52,500 nt of DNA from Paratrimastix pyriformis (GCA_027972325.1 JAPMOS010000034.1:85001-137500); one strand, 5' to 3'. Shown: positions 28,539-45,063, counted from the first letter of the stretch. Numbers and translations: made by a program. Notes: generated by a model not told the origin, from the letters alone.

Positions 28539-29739
28539 CTAGACGGCCGCCCGGACCGCGTAGAAGCCCATCATGCGGCTGCCCCGAGTCTTGATGAAGC
28601 CCTCAACCAGAATTTGCTATGTGTGCGTGACGTGAAGGCGGGTGGGTGGAGACAGATGAGGCGATAACTCCCCAGTGATGTTGATGCCAGTGGACGCTCC
28701 TGCTGGGGGAACAGCGACACCAGGCGGCGGGGGAGGGGGGGGGGGGGGGGGGGGGTGGGTGGCGCTTGAGATTTACGAACCTCGGGTGACATCTGGTCGG
28801 GCCTCGCGCCCGCGGTCATGGCCATGTCGAGCGGGGCCGAAAAGTCCGCATGCGCCTCGGAGCAGGGCAGGGACCGCAACAGGGCCTCGAGGGAGGCGGG
28901 TGAGTGCAAGTACCGATCGCCGGCACGCTGGGCGAGTGCCTCGGATCGGACGCGGGCCTCCGGGGTGACGAGCGGGCCGGGAACAGGTAGTCCTAGAGAG
29001 GGACCACGCGCCCGTGGCGTGCGTGTGAGTGGGAACAGGCGGGGTGATATAGTCCAGACCGAGGGTGTGTCCGATAATTTGCCCTGTGCCCGGGCGGACG
29101 AGACGGCTCACCCGGGTAAGAATCGTCGCCACCTGTGGGTATGTCGGCCGGGGTTGGAGCCTCAGTTGGGTCGGAGGTGGAAAGTGACCGACTGACCTGG
29201 GCCTGGTTCATCAGATGCAGAACCGACCCCAAAAAGATCACATCGAAATAGCCCCCAGAGGAGGGATCGACAGCGTTCAAACGAGCCCGCACGCGATCCT
29301 CAAAGTCGTCCGTGAAAAAATCGGCCGTGAAGAATTTGTTCTCAGACTGGGCCCGATCACCGAACAGTTCGAAGCCAAGATCTGAAACATGCGCGTCAGG
29401 TGTCGGGGCGTGTCAGGCTGTGGAACGCCGACCAATGAAAGTCTCAGCGAGATCAAATCCCATCACCAGTTTGGCACCATCCCGCATCATGTGGCGGGCT
29501 TCGACACCCATACAGCACCCAGCATCCAAAATAACTTTGTTGGCAATCCCATCCAGAACCTGCGGGTACCACTGGTTCCGCTTCGCACGAGAATACACAA
29601 ACCGATAGTTCGCAATGCATGGGTAATTATGGACAGCAAGTGCCTTCGAACGAATGGTTTCAACTTTTTGCGCGATCTCCGAGTCAGAGACCGACGCGGG
29701 GAAGAGGGGGCGCAATGAGATCTGAGCGAGGCTATCCAT
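28539..29739 (-). CDS. SAM-dependent (class I) methyltransferase, five exons
   Basis: Exons: 29739-29433, 29381-29197, 29132-29060, 28992-28781 and 28616-28539; in phase, 284 residues. Rossmann-type motifs: motif I VILDAGCCMGVEARHM, post-I acidic end VMGFDLAE, motif IV YFDVIFLGSVLHLM, motif V region LVRPGTGQIIGHTLG, and a C-terminal ILVEGFIKTRGSRMMGFYAV typical of small-molecule or protein methyltransferases found in fungi and protists. It would transfer a methyl group from S-adenosylmethionine; the acceptor cannot be read from sequence. No targeting signal or membrane segment. Start: first ATG in the motif-I exon; sequence upstream (DHVVDDKGIPTTG in another frame) leaves a small chance of another 5' exon. 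Intron 4 carries a G run of about 19. Confidence 0.82.
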
Positions 29740-31711
29740 CCCGTTGTAGGAATTCCCTTGTCATCGACAACGTGATCCAACTTCAAACGGTCCCCCTTCT
29801 GCTTTCGGGAGGGGTGTTAATGGGTTGTCAGCGCCCAATTCGGGAGCGACAGTTCGACTTACAACCCCCTTAATGTACCTAAGGTTTTGAAAAATTCAAA
29901 TTTTTGACAAGGTTGCGCCCGCCATTCAGCCGGTTCGAAGGGGCCGGAAAGGAAATTTCTCTTGGCGTTCGGACGTCCTCGTGGTCTTCTCGAACGGACA
30001 TAAGGTGAAATTGATCCGCGGTGATCGAGTCCGACCCGCGACCACACAAGACATCGATGGGCGATATCAGGTTTTGACCTCGAAGCGGCTCGGGTGCTTC
30101 GCAGGGGAGTCCAAACACCCTCGGTGCATTGAGGGAAGGCACCCTTGCTACATTATTGCGAGAAAAGACCATTGACTTCCCGGCCCCCGCTGTAGGGTCC
30201 CTCGGAGTTTGCCCCGGTGTCATGCTGCTGGGTCGTTCGGAGGGTGTCGGTCATCACTAGGCCCGCCTCCTGGCCCGATGCGCCCAGCCCCCATGCCCCC
30301 AAGTCGGCGCGTTCACTAGAGGCTCCCCTCACCTCGGTGCCCGGGGGAAGCCCGGCCACCCCGCCCGCGCCCCCAGGCTGGCCCGGAACTCGCCTCCCCT
30401 GTCAACTTTTTCGCACCCCCTGCCCCATCGTCACGACCCTGTCCGGGTTCGTGAAGGGTGCAATCTGCCACTGATCCTCCGGCAGGGTCTCGGGGCTGAG
30501 GGCTCACGAGTGCGACGGTTGAAAGAGGCGGCCCGCTCCGGATCGCCCCCATCGAGGGGTTCGCATCAAGGGGAGGTGGCCGCCCGGGGGGTCACATGGT
30601 TGATCGACTCGAAACGCGACACCCTGCCGAGTGGCAGACCCAACTCTCCTCGCGTTCAGCACACCACTCCTCCTCCCCCCCGGCCCCCCGGCCCCCGTCG
30701 ACCCGACGGCTGCATCCCCCCATCCTATAACGGACCTAACCCATTTGGTCTCCAGACCAAATGCCCCCTCGATGGTTCTGTGTGGTGTCACCATCCCCCC
30801 GACCCCCCTTGGAGGGAACTCAAGATACCTGTGTGTAGCCCCACTCGGCCTCTTTATACTGCGCAATTCAGGTTGGGCCTCCGGTGGACGGGTGGGAGGT
30901 GGTGGAGACCGGAAGGGCGTCAAAATGGGGTTTTTCCAATTCTTAGGTACATTAAGGGGAACCGCGCGGGTGGTGGCTTGACTTTCGCGGTCGCAATCTA
31001 CACGACGGCAGTGATGAAGACACTCGCTGATCCTCAACCACCACGAGCTATCATTCGCGCCCGGTGCCTCCCCCTTCGTTCTGCTCATTCCTTTCCTGGA
31101 GCCAAATGGGTCAACTGTTCTAGGGGTGCCTTTTTAACCCCCTGGCAGGGATTTTATGTTCTCGCGTGATGCGCATAAGGGATGGCCCGGGGTCTGGGCG
31201 ACGGGTGCGGTCGCGGGCGGACGGCATGCCGGTAATCCGTGCAACTGAAAATTAAGACAACAAGGCGATTATGGGTGAGCGCCCTCCATGTGAGGAAGAC
31301 ATCTTCAATCTCGGCTGCATCAGCCGGTTGGTGGAGGCCTGAAGGGATGGCCGTGAGTTGTTTGGTGCGTTGTCATGCCGCGCCCCAATCTGGGTGGAGC
31401 AAAAGAATGCCGATTTCGACGGGGTCCAGGGCCAGGATGCCCGCCATGAGGAGCCGATAATTATCATCGTCATTTACTACTGGAAGAGAAACCTGAAAAA
31501 AAGTCGCATCCTGCCATCCCTTGAGATTTCAAGAATTTCTTGCTTGGGATCATTATGGACGGAGTTTCCTACGTCGCCTCAGATTCGTGACCCAGTAACG
31601 AAAGCTCCTTGGTCCGCAGCGGAGATATCCAAAAAAGATTACGTCATTGAGAGAATCGCCCTGTGCCATTCCCATATCGTTCCGTTTTCCCGTAGACCGA
31701 ACACGCTCAAT
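29740..31711. other. Divergent intergenic region, mostly occupied by a short inverted-repeat element
   Basis: Lies between the methyltransferase (-) and thioredoxin-like (+) starts. Besides the inverted-repeat element at 29866-30959 it contains about 750 bp (30960-31711) with no recognisable gene; the last part should be the thioredoxin-like promoter and 5' UTR. Confidence 0.55.
29866..30959. mobile_element. Possible MITE-like element with short terminal inverted repeats
   Basis: Left end CCCCTTAATGTACCTAAG (29866-29883) and right end CTTAGGTACATTAAGGGG (30942-30959) are exact inverted copies; weaker similarity (TTTTGAAAAATTC versus TTGGAAAAACCCC) continues inward for ~25 bp. AAC flanks both sides directly (29863-29865 and 30960-30962). 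No transposase frame is visible. Inside, TTTGGTCTCCAGACCAAA at 30745 is a perfect hairpin. Confidence 0.55.
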
Positions 31712-32314
31712 ATGTCCGCTCCTCAAAAGCACCTTGGTGATGCTGCCGCCCCCATCCAACACCTCACCTACCTGAAGAAGGGCCCCGTCGAAATTAAGAA
31801 GAACACGGTCCGCCAAAAGGCGCTCCTCATGCATGACTGACCTTTTTTATCCAGGTGACCGTTGTGGAGTTTTGGGCCACTTGGTGCCCTCCTTGGTCAG
31901 TTTGGCCAGCCTCGCACCGTTCTTTCATTGTTAACATGATTGTCAAATAGCCGCCGTTCGATCCCTCATCTGACCCAGCTTGCACACGAATTTCCGGCGG
32001 TCCAGTTTGTGGGAATCAGTGACGAAGATGAGCCCACCGCCCGCGAGTTTGTCGAGGCTCAGGGTGCCAACATGGACTACCCTGTGGCCATCGATCCTTC
32101 CGGCTATATGAACACCAACTATTTCCAGGTTAGCGAATTTTTTTCGTTTGTATTTTTTGCTGATTTTTCCCCCCCTTTTGAAAAGGCTTTCCGCCAGGAG
32201 GGCATTCCTTGCGCCTTTGTTGTGGGGAAGGATATGAAGCACGCATGGGTTGGCCATCCCATGAACCTCAAGGCTGAGATCGAGAAGGCCGTGAACGCCC
32301 CCAATCTCGCGTAA
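31712..32314 (+). CDS. Thioredoxin-fold protein (TlpA/AhpC-TSA-like) with WCPPC active site
   Basis: Exons 31712-31807, 31855-31895, 31951-32128 and 32186-32314 join in phase to 147 residues. VTVVEFWATWCPPC carries the redox CPPC motif; it is formed across the exon 2/3 junction. QFVGISDEDEP then AIDPSGYMNTNYF and GIPCAFVVGKDMKHAWVGHP with the family cis-proline loop follow the TlpA/ResA order. Such proteins reduce or exchange disulfides using the paired cysteines. No signal peptide or membrane anchor, so it is probably cytosolic, unlike bacterial TlpA. Length fits a single domain. An extra Cys in GIPCAF replaces the usual T/V-P context; it may be regulatory. Introns 47, 55 and 57 bp. Confidence 0.88.
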
Positions 32315-32635
32315 ATGTGTCATGTTTTTGTACAGTCTCTTTGGGATCTTGGACATGAACAGGATGCGTACGCCAACTGCAACTGAGGCAGGTTCGAAAG
32401 AGACGCTCAGAGCGAGGCCGACGGAAGCACGCACTGTTAATCCAAACTCGCTTCTTGTCCGAGGTCGGGTTCAAACACGAAAAATAATGGCGGTGGTCAA
32501 TCGAAATAAACACCACAAGATGCCAAAGGAACTCCTCTCGGTGCTCACACCCGCCCACTCGCGAATTGCGTGCAGATGCCTCTTCCGCACTGGTTTGGCT
32601 GGCTGTTCTCTGCAGCGGCGTCCCGGTTTTGCCGC
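32315..32635. other. Intergenic, 3' UTR of thioredoxin-like gene and 5' region of TPR-MYND gene
   Basis: About 320 bp, more AT-rich than its surroundings. An alternative upstream ATG frame exists at about 32575 in phase with the next gene. No other gene seen. Confidence 0.5.
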
Positions 32636-37148
<4,513 letters not shown>

Positions 37149-37793
37149 CCGCGACACACAGACAGGGACCACGACATCCACCCCTGTCTTCATCCCATCC
37201 CCCCGTCGGCACGTCCCATCCATCCCCCGCCCCGCCCCCTCACTCTCACCTCTTCACCTTGTGCCCGGCCTGCCGGACGGGGAGATGAAGACGGACCGTC
37301 CCAGACCTCGGCGGCTCAACCCCCCCCCCCCCCATCTGGGCAGCGGGAGAAGACCACCTTTCGGCTGTCCTCACCCACCCATCAGTATCATCGCCGCCTC
37401 ACGCGCACTTCCGAGCTGCCCAGACGTCCACCAGTCTTTTCCCTGGCCACCCACAGGGAGGGGACGACCCATCCAAAGGCGTCATCCCCCCCCCCCCCCC
37501 CCCCGGCGGCTCTCGAACATCATCTTTTTCCCCCTTTTTTTTCATCGGCTCGCCATCCTTCGCCATCCTTCGCCATCCTTCGCCTCCTCCTCCTCGAAAG
37601 ACGGCCGGCTTCGTCATTCCCCATCCAGAAAGAGCGACTCGGGGGGGATGGGAATGAACTCTAAAATCGCACATCTCTGGCGGTTGGGGATCGACATCAG
37701 CGGCTCAAAAGAGGGCGGGAATGCATACGAGAAGGGGAGAGTGACGAGAAGGAGGAGAGGTTGAGTGGAAAAAGCCCGAAAACACAAAGGCCG
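37149..37793. other. Convergent intergenic region, poly-C tracts
   Basis: Between the TPR-MYND gene (+) and the DHHC gene (-). Has C runs near 37320 and 37487 and four tandem TTCGCCATCC units near 37558-37590. Frames here are proline/serine-rich and look like UTR or repeat, not protein. Confidence 0.5.
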
Positions 37794-38840
37794 TCAGCCG
37801 GCCACGCACGAGCTGACGCACTCGTCGCAGCACGAGGCCCGCTTGCCCTTCATCTGGTCGGCCGTGGGGGCCTCGTACCGGAGGCGCCTGGGGTCCCCCC
37901 AGAAGAAAATGCGCAGGTTGCGGCAGAGGCCGAGTGACCAGGGGGCCGCCACCTCGGGCGGCACGTGCTGGAACCAGGGAATCTTGGAGCGACGGAGCCA
38001 CTCCCAGCTGGTGGTGTTGGTGGCAATGACCCCGGTGTGCATGACGCACAGGGACAGGGCGAAAAAGCCGTTGACCAGCAAGAAGGGCAACATGGCCACC
38101 GGGTAGAGGTTCGAGGCCAGCCAGGCCGCTGAGGATTGGACCCCGCCTACGATGCCCACCACACACTAGAGAGAAAGAAGGGAGTCGAGGGGATGGGGTG
38201 AAGGCGTGAAATACACCCGCCCGTCGAACTCCAAAGACAGACCATCCCAAATGTGAAAACGCATAAGGATGTCTCGCTGATCAGCAGAAACCAGAAACGC
38301 CGATGGTTGTATTGACCCACGCATCGGCCCAGCCACCCGCAGTGATGATCTGGTGGGAAAAAAGGAAAAATAGTTCAACAGACAAATATGGGCATGCCCA
38401 GCCAGACCATAGCGCATCACACACCGTTTACAGTGCTTGCAGTGCTTGGAACGGATGGGCTGCAGAAAAAAAAAATGGAACACATTCGTCTTTGAGGGAG
38501 TGATCGAGACCCTTTCGATTCCGCATTTGAGGCACCACATTGGATCCTCTTTATGTTCCCTGAGATGGGCCTTAGTGGATGCTCCGCCATCTTCGGCCAT
38601 CCCGGGAGATGGGAGAGGAACAAAACCGGGGTCTCCAAAGGAGAGGGCGTGATAAAGATAGGCGCATAATACAGTTAAAATGACGTCGAAAACAATATGA
38701 ATGATGCTTCGCTGCGAAAGGCCACGGCATACCCAGATGACACATCCCACTCCCAAAAGGTGAGCGATCCACCAATATACCCGAATACAGGTTGGATTCG
38801 CCTCAATTTCTTCATCAAGCGGAACGTTGGGACTGCTCAT
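37794..38840 (-). CDS. DHHC-type protein S-palmitoyltransferase
   Basis: Exons 38840-38511, 38459-38408, 38349-38261 and 38165-37794; in phase, 280 residues. Four membrane helices: WWIAHLLGVGCVIWVC, HIVFDVILTVLCAYLYHAL, then after the Cys-rich domain GIVGGVQSSAAWLASNLY and FLLVNGFFALSLCVMHTGV. The cytosolic Cys-rich domain reads CLKCGIER, PIRSKHCKHCKRCVMRY, DHHCGWLGRCVGQYNHR; DHHC is split by an intron after its first base. The TTxE-like motif is NTTSWEW. DHHC enzymes take palmitate from palmitoyl-CoA onto their own cysteine and pass it to substrate proteins at Golgi, plasma or endomembranes. A Cys-rich end (CCDECVSSC) may itself be acylated. Start: first ATG of the frame. Confidence 0.9.
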
Positions 38841-39216
38841 CACTTGGTGAAGTGAACCGCCCGGTCCGGCGCCAAATGGGAATTGCCTGAAATGACTCGG
38901 GTGATTTTTCCAAAGACTCACATTTCGTTTTGAACAACGTCAGCCACGCAGGCCCCGAGGCAAAGTGCGGACGGCTTTGAAAGGGGACCGATCTTGGCAG
39001 AAATTCACAAAATACGGCATCATGAGACCAATGAGGCGGAGGCGGGTTTTATCAGGGATGACGGGTTGGAGGCTAGGGGGATGAACGGGAAGACATGGGA
39101 ATCGGCAATAAGCCGGCGAAAAGAGGAAAAGAGAGCCGGGGGTGCCACCGGAGGATGGGGTGGTGGCGCGCCCGGGGTGGGGTCAGGGCGGTCAGGGGGA
39201 GTGGAGACGCACGTGC
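38841..39216. other. Intergenic region between DHHC and tetraspanin-like genes
   Basis: About 375 bp between the DHHC start and the tetraspanin-like stop, both minus strand. Contains the DHHC promoter region and the tetraspanin-like 3' UTR; no gene seen. Confidence 0.55.
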
Positions 39217-41421
39217 TCAGTGCTCCGGGACGGGTTGCATTCGGCCGTAGTACTCGCTCAGTGGGGGCTCGACAATGGCGTTTGCCCCCATGGAGGCAGC
39301 CCGGGCCTGGATCTGGGCGGTGGTCATGCTGGCGATGTCGCTCAGGATGTCGGCATCCTCGTTCTCCCCGGTCTTGGTGGCGGCCCGGCGACGGGCGGCC
39401 CGGGTGGCGCAGAGCATGAACCACGGGGCCATGGCCAGGTAGATGGCGCAGACGGCCAGGAAGACGGCGATGATGCCGACCATGCGCAAGTTGCCCATCA
39501 TGAAGCTCTTGACCTGGGCGATGGCGGTGGTGATATTCATCCGGTTGTTGTCCTGGTACACCGTCTGTGTGGCCGGGTCGTAGTGCATCCCCAGGAGGCT
39601 GGCGCACGTGCGGATGGCCCGAGTGCTGCTGTTGCAGAAGGCCTCGAGCTCGGGGCCGATCGAATCGGCATAGAAGAGCACCACGATGCCCAGCACGAGC
39701 AGCACCAGCAGGATGCACCAGAGCAGGATGGAGTAGGCAATGAGCATGCACCCGCTGGCCAAGCTGCTGGCCAGGAAGCCGAACCCGCCCACGGCCAGGA
39801 CCAGGCCGCCGAAGACGGCCAGGCAGATGGGCAGGGTATACCCGCCCGATATCACCCCGGTGGCAGCCACGTAGCAGGCAAAGCCGATCAGGAGGCCGCC
39901 GCCGGACAGGATGATGAGGTTGCCCCACATCAGGGTGTGTTTGAAGACCAGCACGGCGCCCAGGATGTAGCCCGACATGAACACGGAGAAGATCTGGACG
40001 TCGGGGAGGGGGGGGGGGGGGGGGGAGGCGGGGAGAGGTAAGAGGGTAATGTCAGCGCGGGAAGGGAATCTGTCGTCGATGTCGTGCGAAAAGATACATG
40101 TCCAACCCGTGGTCTTTTGCCCCCTTGGGTGGTGTGCGTGGTTGTGGTGTGGTGGCCTGTCCCGTCCGTCCCGTTCTTCACCGTGCCCCTCTGTGCTGTG
40201 CGGCCTGTCCTGGTCGTGCTGTCCCGTCCCTGGTGCGCCGTCCCGTCCCGTCCCGACCCGTCCCGTTCGTTGCCGTCCCGTCCCGTCCGTCGTCGATGCT
40301 CGCCATCGACATTCTACTTGCGCACCCAATCGAAAAGGTCTGTGTCATATGCTCCGATTGCCCCTTGTCTTGCCTGTGTCGGGGACCCCTTTGGCGCGAC
40401 ACATGCTGCTGCCGCGATGTGGTGAGAGCGTGAGCTGTCCATCCACACCATGTGACGGATCCCTTGTGGGTCCTGATTTCCGGTCTCGGATGTTGACGTG
40501 CTCTTCCGCCTGAGCGCTTTGCCGTTGACTGACCCTTGTTCGCTGCCGCCTGCTTGCGTATGTTGGCCTGGTGGACACTGCTTGACTATGGCGCTTCCCT
40601 CGTGGATTGTGCCTACATTTCTTGCGGTGTCTTTCTTCCCTCTTTGTGGTGGTGTGTAGTGTGGTGGCTGGTGGCTGGTGGCTGGTGGCTGGTGGCTGAT
40701 GGTGGTGGTGGTGGTGGGGGGGGGGGGGGGGGAGGAGGGGGGATACAGACCACACAGCACCCGACGAAGATGGCGACACCCCCAACCACCTTCAGGCTCC
40801 CCATGACATAGCTCACGATGGCGTCCATGGTGGCGGGCTTGGTTGGGTAGGCCTTCTGGAACCACTCCATAAGGCTGGGCAGACTGGCAGTCACAATGGC
40901 CTTCACTTTCTCAAAGGCAACCACGGAGAGGGTTCCCATGATGAGAAGGGTCATTGTGATGATGACCAGGATGAAGAAGTACTACAGAGAGACAAGCCGA
41001 CCGGGGAAAAAAAAGAACAAAAATGGAGGGGGCGGTGACATGGCACCAGAGGAATTGAGAGACAGACCAAGAGAAGTGCAAGACGGGCATTGCCTTCGGG
41101 CTTGTTGTTCGAATCATACCGGGCCCCAATGTAGCCAAGTAGACAGGTCACCATAATCGCAAAACCAACCACAATAATGATAGCGCTCATCCATACCAGG
41201 ACGCGCCCGACATTGATGGCTGAGATGATACCGGCGACGAAAACAACGAGGCCCAAACAGAGAAGGACAGTATTGGACAGCAAAAATATGAATTTTGCCC
41301 ACTTGGAAAATGAGCAGCCCATGAAACCCGAATGACCGAACGAAAAGACGGAGGGCTGAGCCTGCTCTGCGGGGGTGCTTGCCGAGATGACGGCATTGCT
41401 GTGGTGGGTTTTCCACTTCAT
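39217..41421 (-). CDS. Tetraspanin-like membrane protein, apparently eight helices
   Basis: Exons 41421-41068, 40981-40751 and 39993-39217; in phase, 453 residues from the ATG at 41421 or 420 from the ATG at 41322 (MGCSFSKWAKFIFLLSN, the usual tetraspanin-style start). First half: LSNTVLLCLGLVVFVAG, VLVWMSAIIIVVGFAIMV with LLGYIGARYDSN, YFFILVIITMTLLIM, a loop, and MGSLKVVGGVAIFVGCC. Second half repeats the pattern: GYILGAVLVF, ISGGYTLPICLAVFGGLVL, GCMLIAYSILLWCILLVLLVLG, an extracellular loop with two Cys (AFCNSSTRAIRTC) and an N-glycosylation-like site, then GIIAVFLAVCAIYLA. Tetraspanins organise membrane microdomains. The canonical CCG loop motif is not seen. Intron 2 is 757 bp of GGCTGGT and CCCGT repeats. 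Confidence 0.7.
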
Positions 41422-41487
41422 GGAACTTTAACCTGTTTTCCCCCGTACGTTCCGGCAATTACTATCTCTTGGAGACTGATGACAACA

Positions 41488-43213
41488 TTATTCATCGGCA
41501 ACATGCTCAGGAGAAAAAACTCGTTCTTCGGTCGTCGGTGCCGGCTGATACTGCACTGGGGGAGATCGGCGACATCGGGCAAAAAAGCATCGACAATGCC
41601 GTTTCGCCAACAAAGCCACCCATGCGATCAGCGCGGAGCCACCCAACCCACTGGCCCAGTAGATCAACAGGCGCAGCTCGAAATTGAGCGCGGAACGAAT
41701 CAGGTTGCTCAGGCCCCAGACAAAAATAGGGTGGAAGATGTAGATGAACATTCCCGAGAATTGGAGAAACTCGCCACTTGGGAGGCGATTGAGAAACTGC
41801 CAACCCGGAAACACAGTGAGTCCGGCGTCATCGAGGCGGGGCACTGACAGACGTGGATACAGAAGTAGAAAATCACCAATAGTCCTTGTCTGGCGCCGCT
41901 CAACATGACCGACATGAGGATGTGGTCCGGATAGCTGACGACCCCCGCGGCCATAAAGATATTGCCCTCCACGACAGGAAGCCCGGGCAGAATCACAAAG
42001 AGAGCAATGAAGGGGCCCAGAAACCCGCAGAGGGGCTTCTCGGGGAGCCAGGAGAGATGTTCCGCCGCCCAAAATCCGGCCATGAATGTGAGACTGTGTG
42101 CGAGCATGGGCGCCGCGATGTAGTAACTAGAAGAGTAACGAAGAAACCATATGCGTGAGGCATGCGTCTGCTAGCTGATGGACGAGAGGGAAGGATCTGG
42201 AGGCGACTTGCGACTCGGCAGACCTGAGACCCTGCCCCCACACCTCGGTCGGGAAGGGGACAAGGGCCAGTACTGTTGGCGCGTCGGCCACCAAAAACGT
42301 CGGAAGCAAAACCCACCAGGGCAAACATGCGCGCAGGCAGAACAAAATGTAGACAACCAGTGGCACAAACGCCCCAACTCGGATGGGGGTCCAGGGCCCG
42401 AGGCCGCCGTACGCCTGTCGTTCACCCAGGAGCGTAAAAAGAGGTTGCGGATTGGTGAATCGCATGCCGAATAGGCACACCGTTGTGCCTTTCAAACTTC
42501 GGGGAACGTATTTTCGCTGGGCGCAGAAACCGGTGGTCTGAGTGGTCGGGGGAGGCGGCACCTTGCAGACCCCAACTTGAAACCAAGCTCCTCCGGCTGC
42601 CAAAGTTATCCCGCCTAAAAGGGCGTAGGCGATATCAACTGGGCCGTGAAAGAAGCTGAGTCGAAAGCTTCCATAGAGGAGCCAGTTGAGCCCGAGTAGG
42701 ATGCCCACTGGTGAAGCGAAGATGAGGGGAGATCGAATAGGCACCGAACAGACAAAACCTTGGGAGTGGGGGGTCGTGAAGGAGTGAATGGGAAGCAGTG
42801 TTTCGATGATGCCATGATGCCCAAGACAGACCACAGACCACAGATGATAGAGGGAGAGTTGGCCCCTGATCAAAAAAATCGGAGTGACTACGCTCAGGCC
42901 GAGAACGAAAAAGAGAAGCAAAGAGAGACTCCGTGTAATCAACTTTTTGTAGGTGAGCCGAGACTTTCGTGGCATGGAGTAGGCCGAGATGAAGAAGAAG
43001 ACACCCAACATCTGAATCAAAACACGATACCGAAAATTCAATCTGGGAGAGAATACATAAACAAGAAATAATTCGGACAGACCCAGTAAATTCCTCGCCA
43101 CCAGTACTTGTCCACCGCGTCCAATCTGAGGAATGGGCATAGACAACACCAAAGAACCCAAAAAGTCGGATGTAATCTAGCCCGCTTAATCGTGTTTGTT
43201 GTGCGTTTGCCAT
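41488..43213 (-). CDS. Acyltransferase-3-like multi-pass membrane protein
   Basis: Exons 43213-43083, 43042-42571, 42516-42224, 42126-41853 and 41796-41488; in phase, 492 residues. The N terminus, RLSGLDYIRLFGFFGVVYAH, matches the family's R..GLD.xR...xxxVxxxH opening with the essential His. Further helices: VLIQMLGVFFFISAYSM, LSLLLFFVLGLSVVTPIFL, LYHLWSVVCLGHHGI, IFASPVGILLGLNWLLYG, AYALLGGITLAAGG, VGAFVPLVVYILFC, LPWWVLLPTFLVA, YIAAPMLAHSLTFM, LLVIFYFCIH, and a final GMFIYIFHPIFVWGL / LLIYWASGLGGSALIAWV. Members move acyl groups to sugars or lipids across membranes; the substrate here is unknown. Only 66 bp separate it from the tetraspanin-like gene downstream on the same strand. Confidence 0.72.
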
Positions 43214-43588
43214 CGTGGCCTCGGCTCGACACCCATCAAATGCGGTCTCCCTGCGCAAGGACGACGCAAAATGTCCGCCGTTTTCTATTTCCTCAAAACT
43301 GTTCAGGTGGGGCCCTGGGATAGTGGGTCGAGTTACCTGGAAAATCCGTCGAGTTGGCGTCCGAATCACCGCCGGCGCAGACCTCTGTAGAGTGTACCAT
43401 GCCCTGGTTACAACGTCAAAAGGCTGACATCTGCGGCTACAGCCGGGCCACTCCCATGGGGATGTGATCTGCAGATAGCAAAGGGGGAAACGACTTGCGA
43501 CTGAGAGCGATGCCGCCCCCCGTAAAGGCATCGCGCTGCGCACTCTGTCAAAAAAGGTTGACCGGGGTTCGTTTGGCATTTTTCAGAA
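43214..43588. promoter_or_regulatory. Divergent promoter region between acyltransferase-like gene and RPF1
   Basis: 375 bp between two start codons on opposite strands. I see no TATA box or the LRR-type motif. A small G/C-rich centre near 43510. Confidence 0.45.
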
Positions 43589-44898
43589 ATGGGGCAGGGT
43601 CGCAAGAAGGCCGATAACTGGGTCTCCAATCCGAAGAAGACGAACAAGGAAGAGCGGAGGAAGAAGCGGCGCGAAGAGAAGGAAGCAGGCGTCGAGGTTT
43701 ATCTTTCTTTCTCATCTTCTTGTGAATCCCCACATTCATCTTGGGTTTCAGGTGTCCCCGCGCGTTCCCAACACCCTCGAAAACACCCGTGAAGCAGACG
43801 ACACCGTGGTCCAGGAAGCTGACCAGGAGGTTTGATGCTCTCGAAGCACTGACCACATTCCTTCGTTGCCCCTTCGTCGCCCCAGATTATTCGCGAAGAG
43901 GCGATGGACGAGTTCGCCGATTTCTTCCGCGGTAAGCAGCCCAAAGTTCTTATCACCACTGGCCAGCGGTGCGGTGCGGTCTGTATGATCACCCCAACTT
44001 GATGATTCATCGGTTCGGTGGCGCGTGCGTAGCTCACGGAGCGATTTATTCGGGAGCTGCTTCAAGTTATTCCCGAGTCCATGTATCGCCATCGGAGACA
44101 GTACACAATCCCAGAGATTGTTCAATACTGCAAACACCGCGACTTTACGGCAGTGATTGTGATCGAAGAGTCGAACTACGGTTTCCGTCTGTTGTGCATT
44201 CGCGAAGGTGCTCATGATCTCTGGCGAAATAGCCCCCGATCGGTTCTGGATCATCTCCCTCCCCGATGGCCCCACCGCCCTGTTCCGGCTCAGCTCCATC
44301 AAGCTCAGAAGAAGCCTCCCGGTCTGGTCCTGGCCCTCATCCTGGGTGGTGCCACGGGAGTGCTGCTTGATGAACTCCAGGCAGGCGTGGGGGGCAATTG
44401 TCGGAGGGCCAAGGAATTGAGCGTCCCCCCCCCATAGAACCACGGCGCTCCGACGTCCCATTTCCCCGAGATGATTCTCCACAACTTCACGACCCGCGTG
44501 GGCCACCGTGTCGCGCGCCTCTTCGCGTCGATGTTCCCCCAACAGCCGGAGTTCGAGGGGCGCCGGGTCGCCACCTTCCACAACATGCGCGATTTCATCT
44601 TTTTCCGGCAACACCGGTCCGCCGCCACCGCCAAGGGAAGGAGCATTTTGACACTCTTCTACGTTTCTACAGGTACATCTTCGACAGTGCCGAGAAGGCC
44701 CGGCTCCAGGAGCTGGGGCCCCGCTTCACCCTCCGGCTGCTCTCTTTGCAAAAGGGGTCGTATGACGTGCAGAACGGGGAATATGAGTGGCTTCCAAAGG
44801 TCTGCACGGCGACTATCCCCAATCATTTTTTACCTCCTCTGGGTTTTCGCCCTTTACAGAAGGAAATGAACACCAGCAAGAGGCGCTTTGCCCTGTAA
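43589..44898 (+). CDS. RPF1: Ribosome production factor 1 (Brix-domain 60S biogenesis factor)
   Basis: Exons 43589-43696, 43752-43829, 43886-43978, 44033-44186, 44233-44321, 44438-44616, 44673-44799 and 44860-44898; in phase, 288 residues. A basic N terminus ([10 protein letters not shown]) precedes the Brix domain: [152 protein letters not shown]. This follows yeast and human RPF1 from end to end. RPF1 acts in the nucleolus in 27S pre-rRNA processing and early 60S assembly. The sigma-70-like RNA-binding block (ATFHNxRDxIFFR) is intact. Length slightly below the animal protein because the N-terminal extension is short. Confidence 0.93.
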
Positions 44899-45063
44899 AA
44901 TCGGATTTTCTCGTGGGGGAAAAAAATCGCGACCCTTCGCCGAACCTCAAGGCAGAGGACAAAAAATGACGAGGCGGTCGGTGGGTCGGAAGGGGAGCGG
45001 CGGCACGGAAGAAAAGGGTCTCACTGACCGTGGTTAGCGCACAAAGGAGGGCTTCAACGCAGA

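Noticed and set aside
30510-31169. 219-residue frame on the plus strand crossing the right end of the short inverted-repeat element
   Set aside because: Proline/arginine-rich, no recognisable motif, and it crosses the element boundary.
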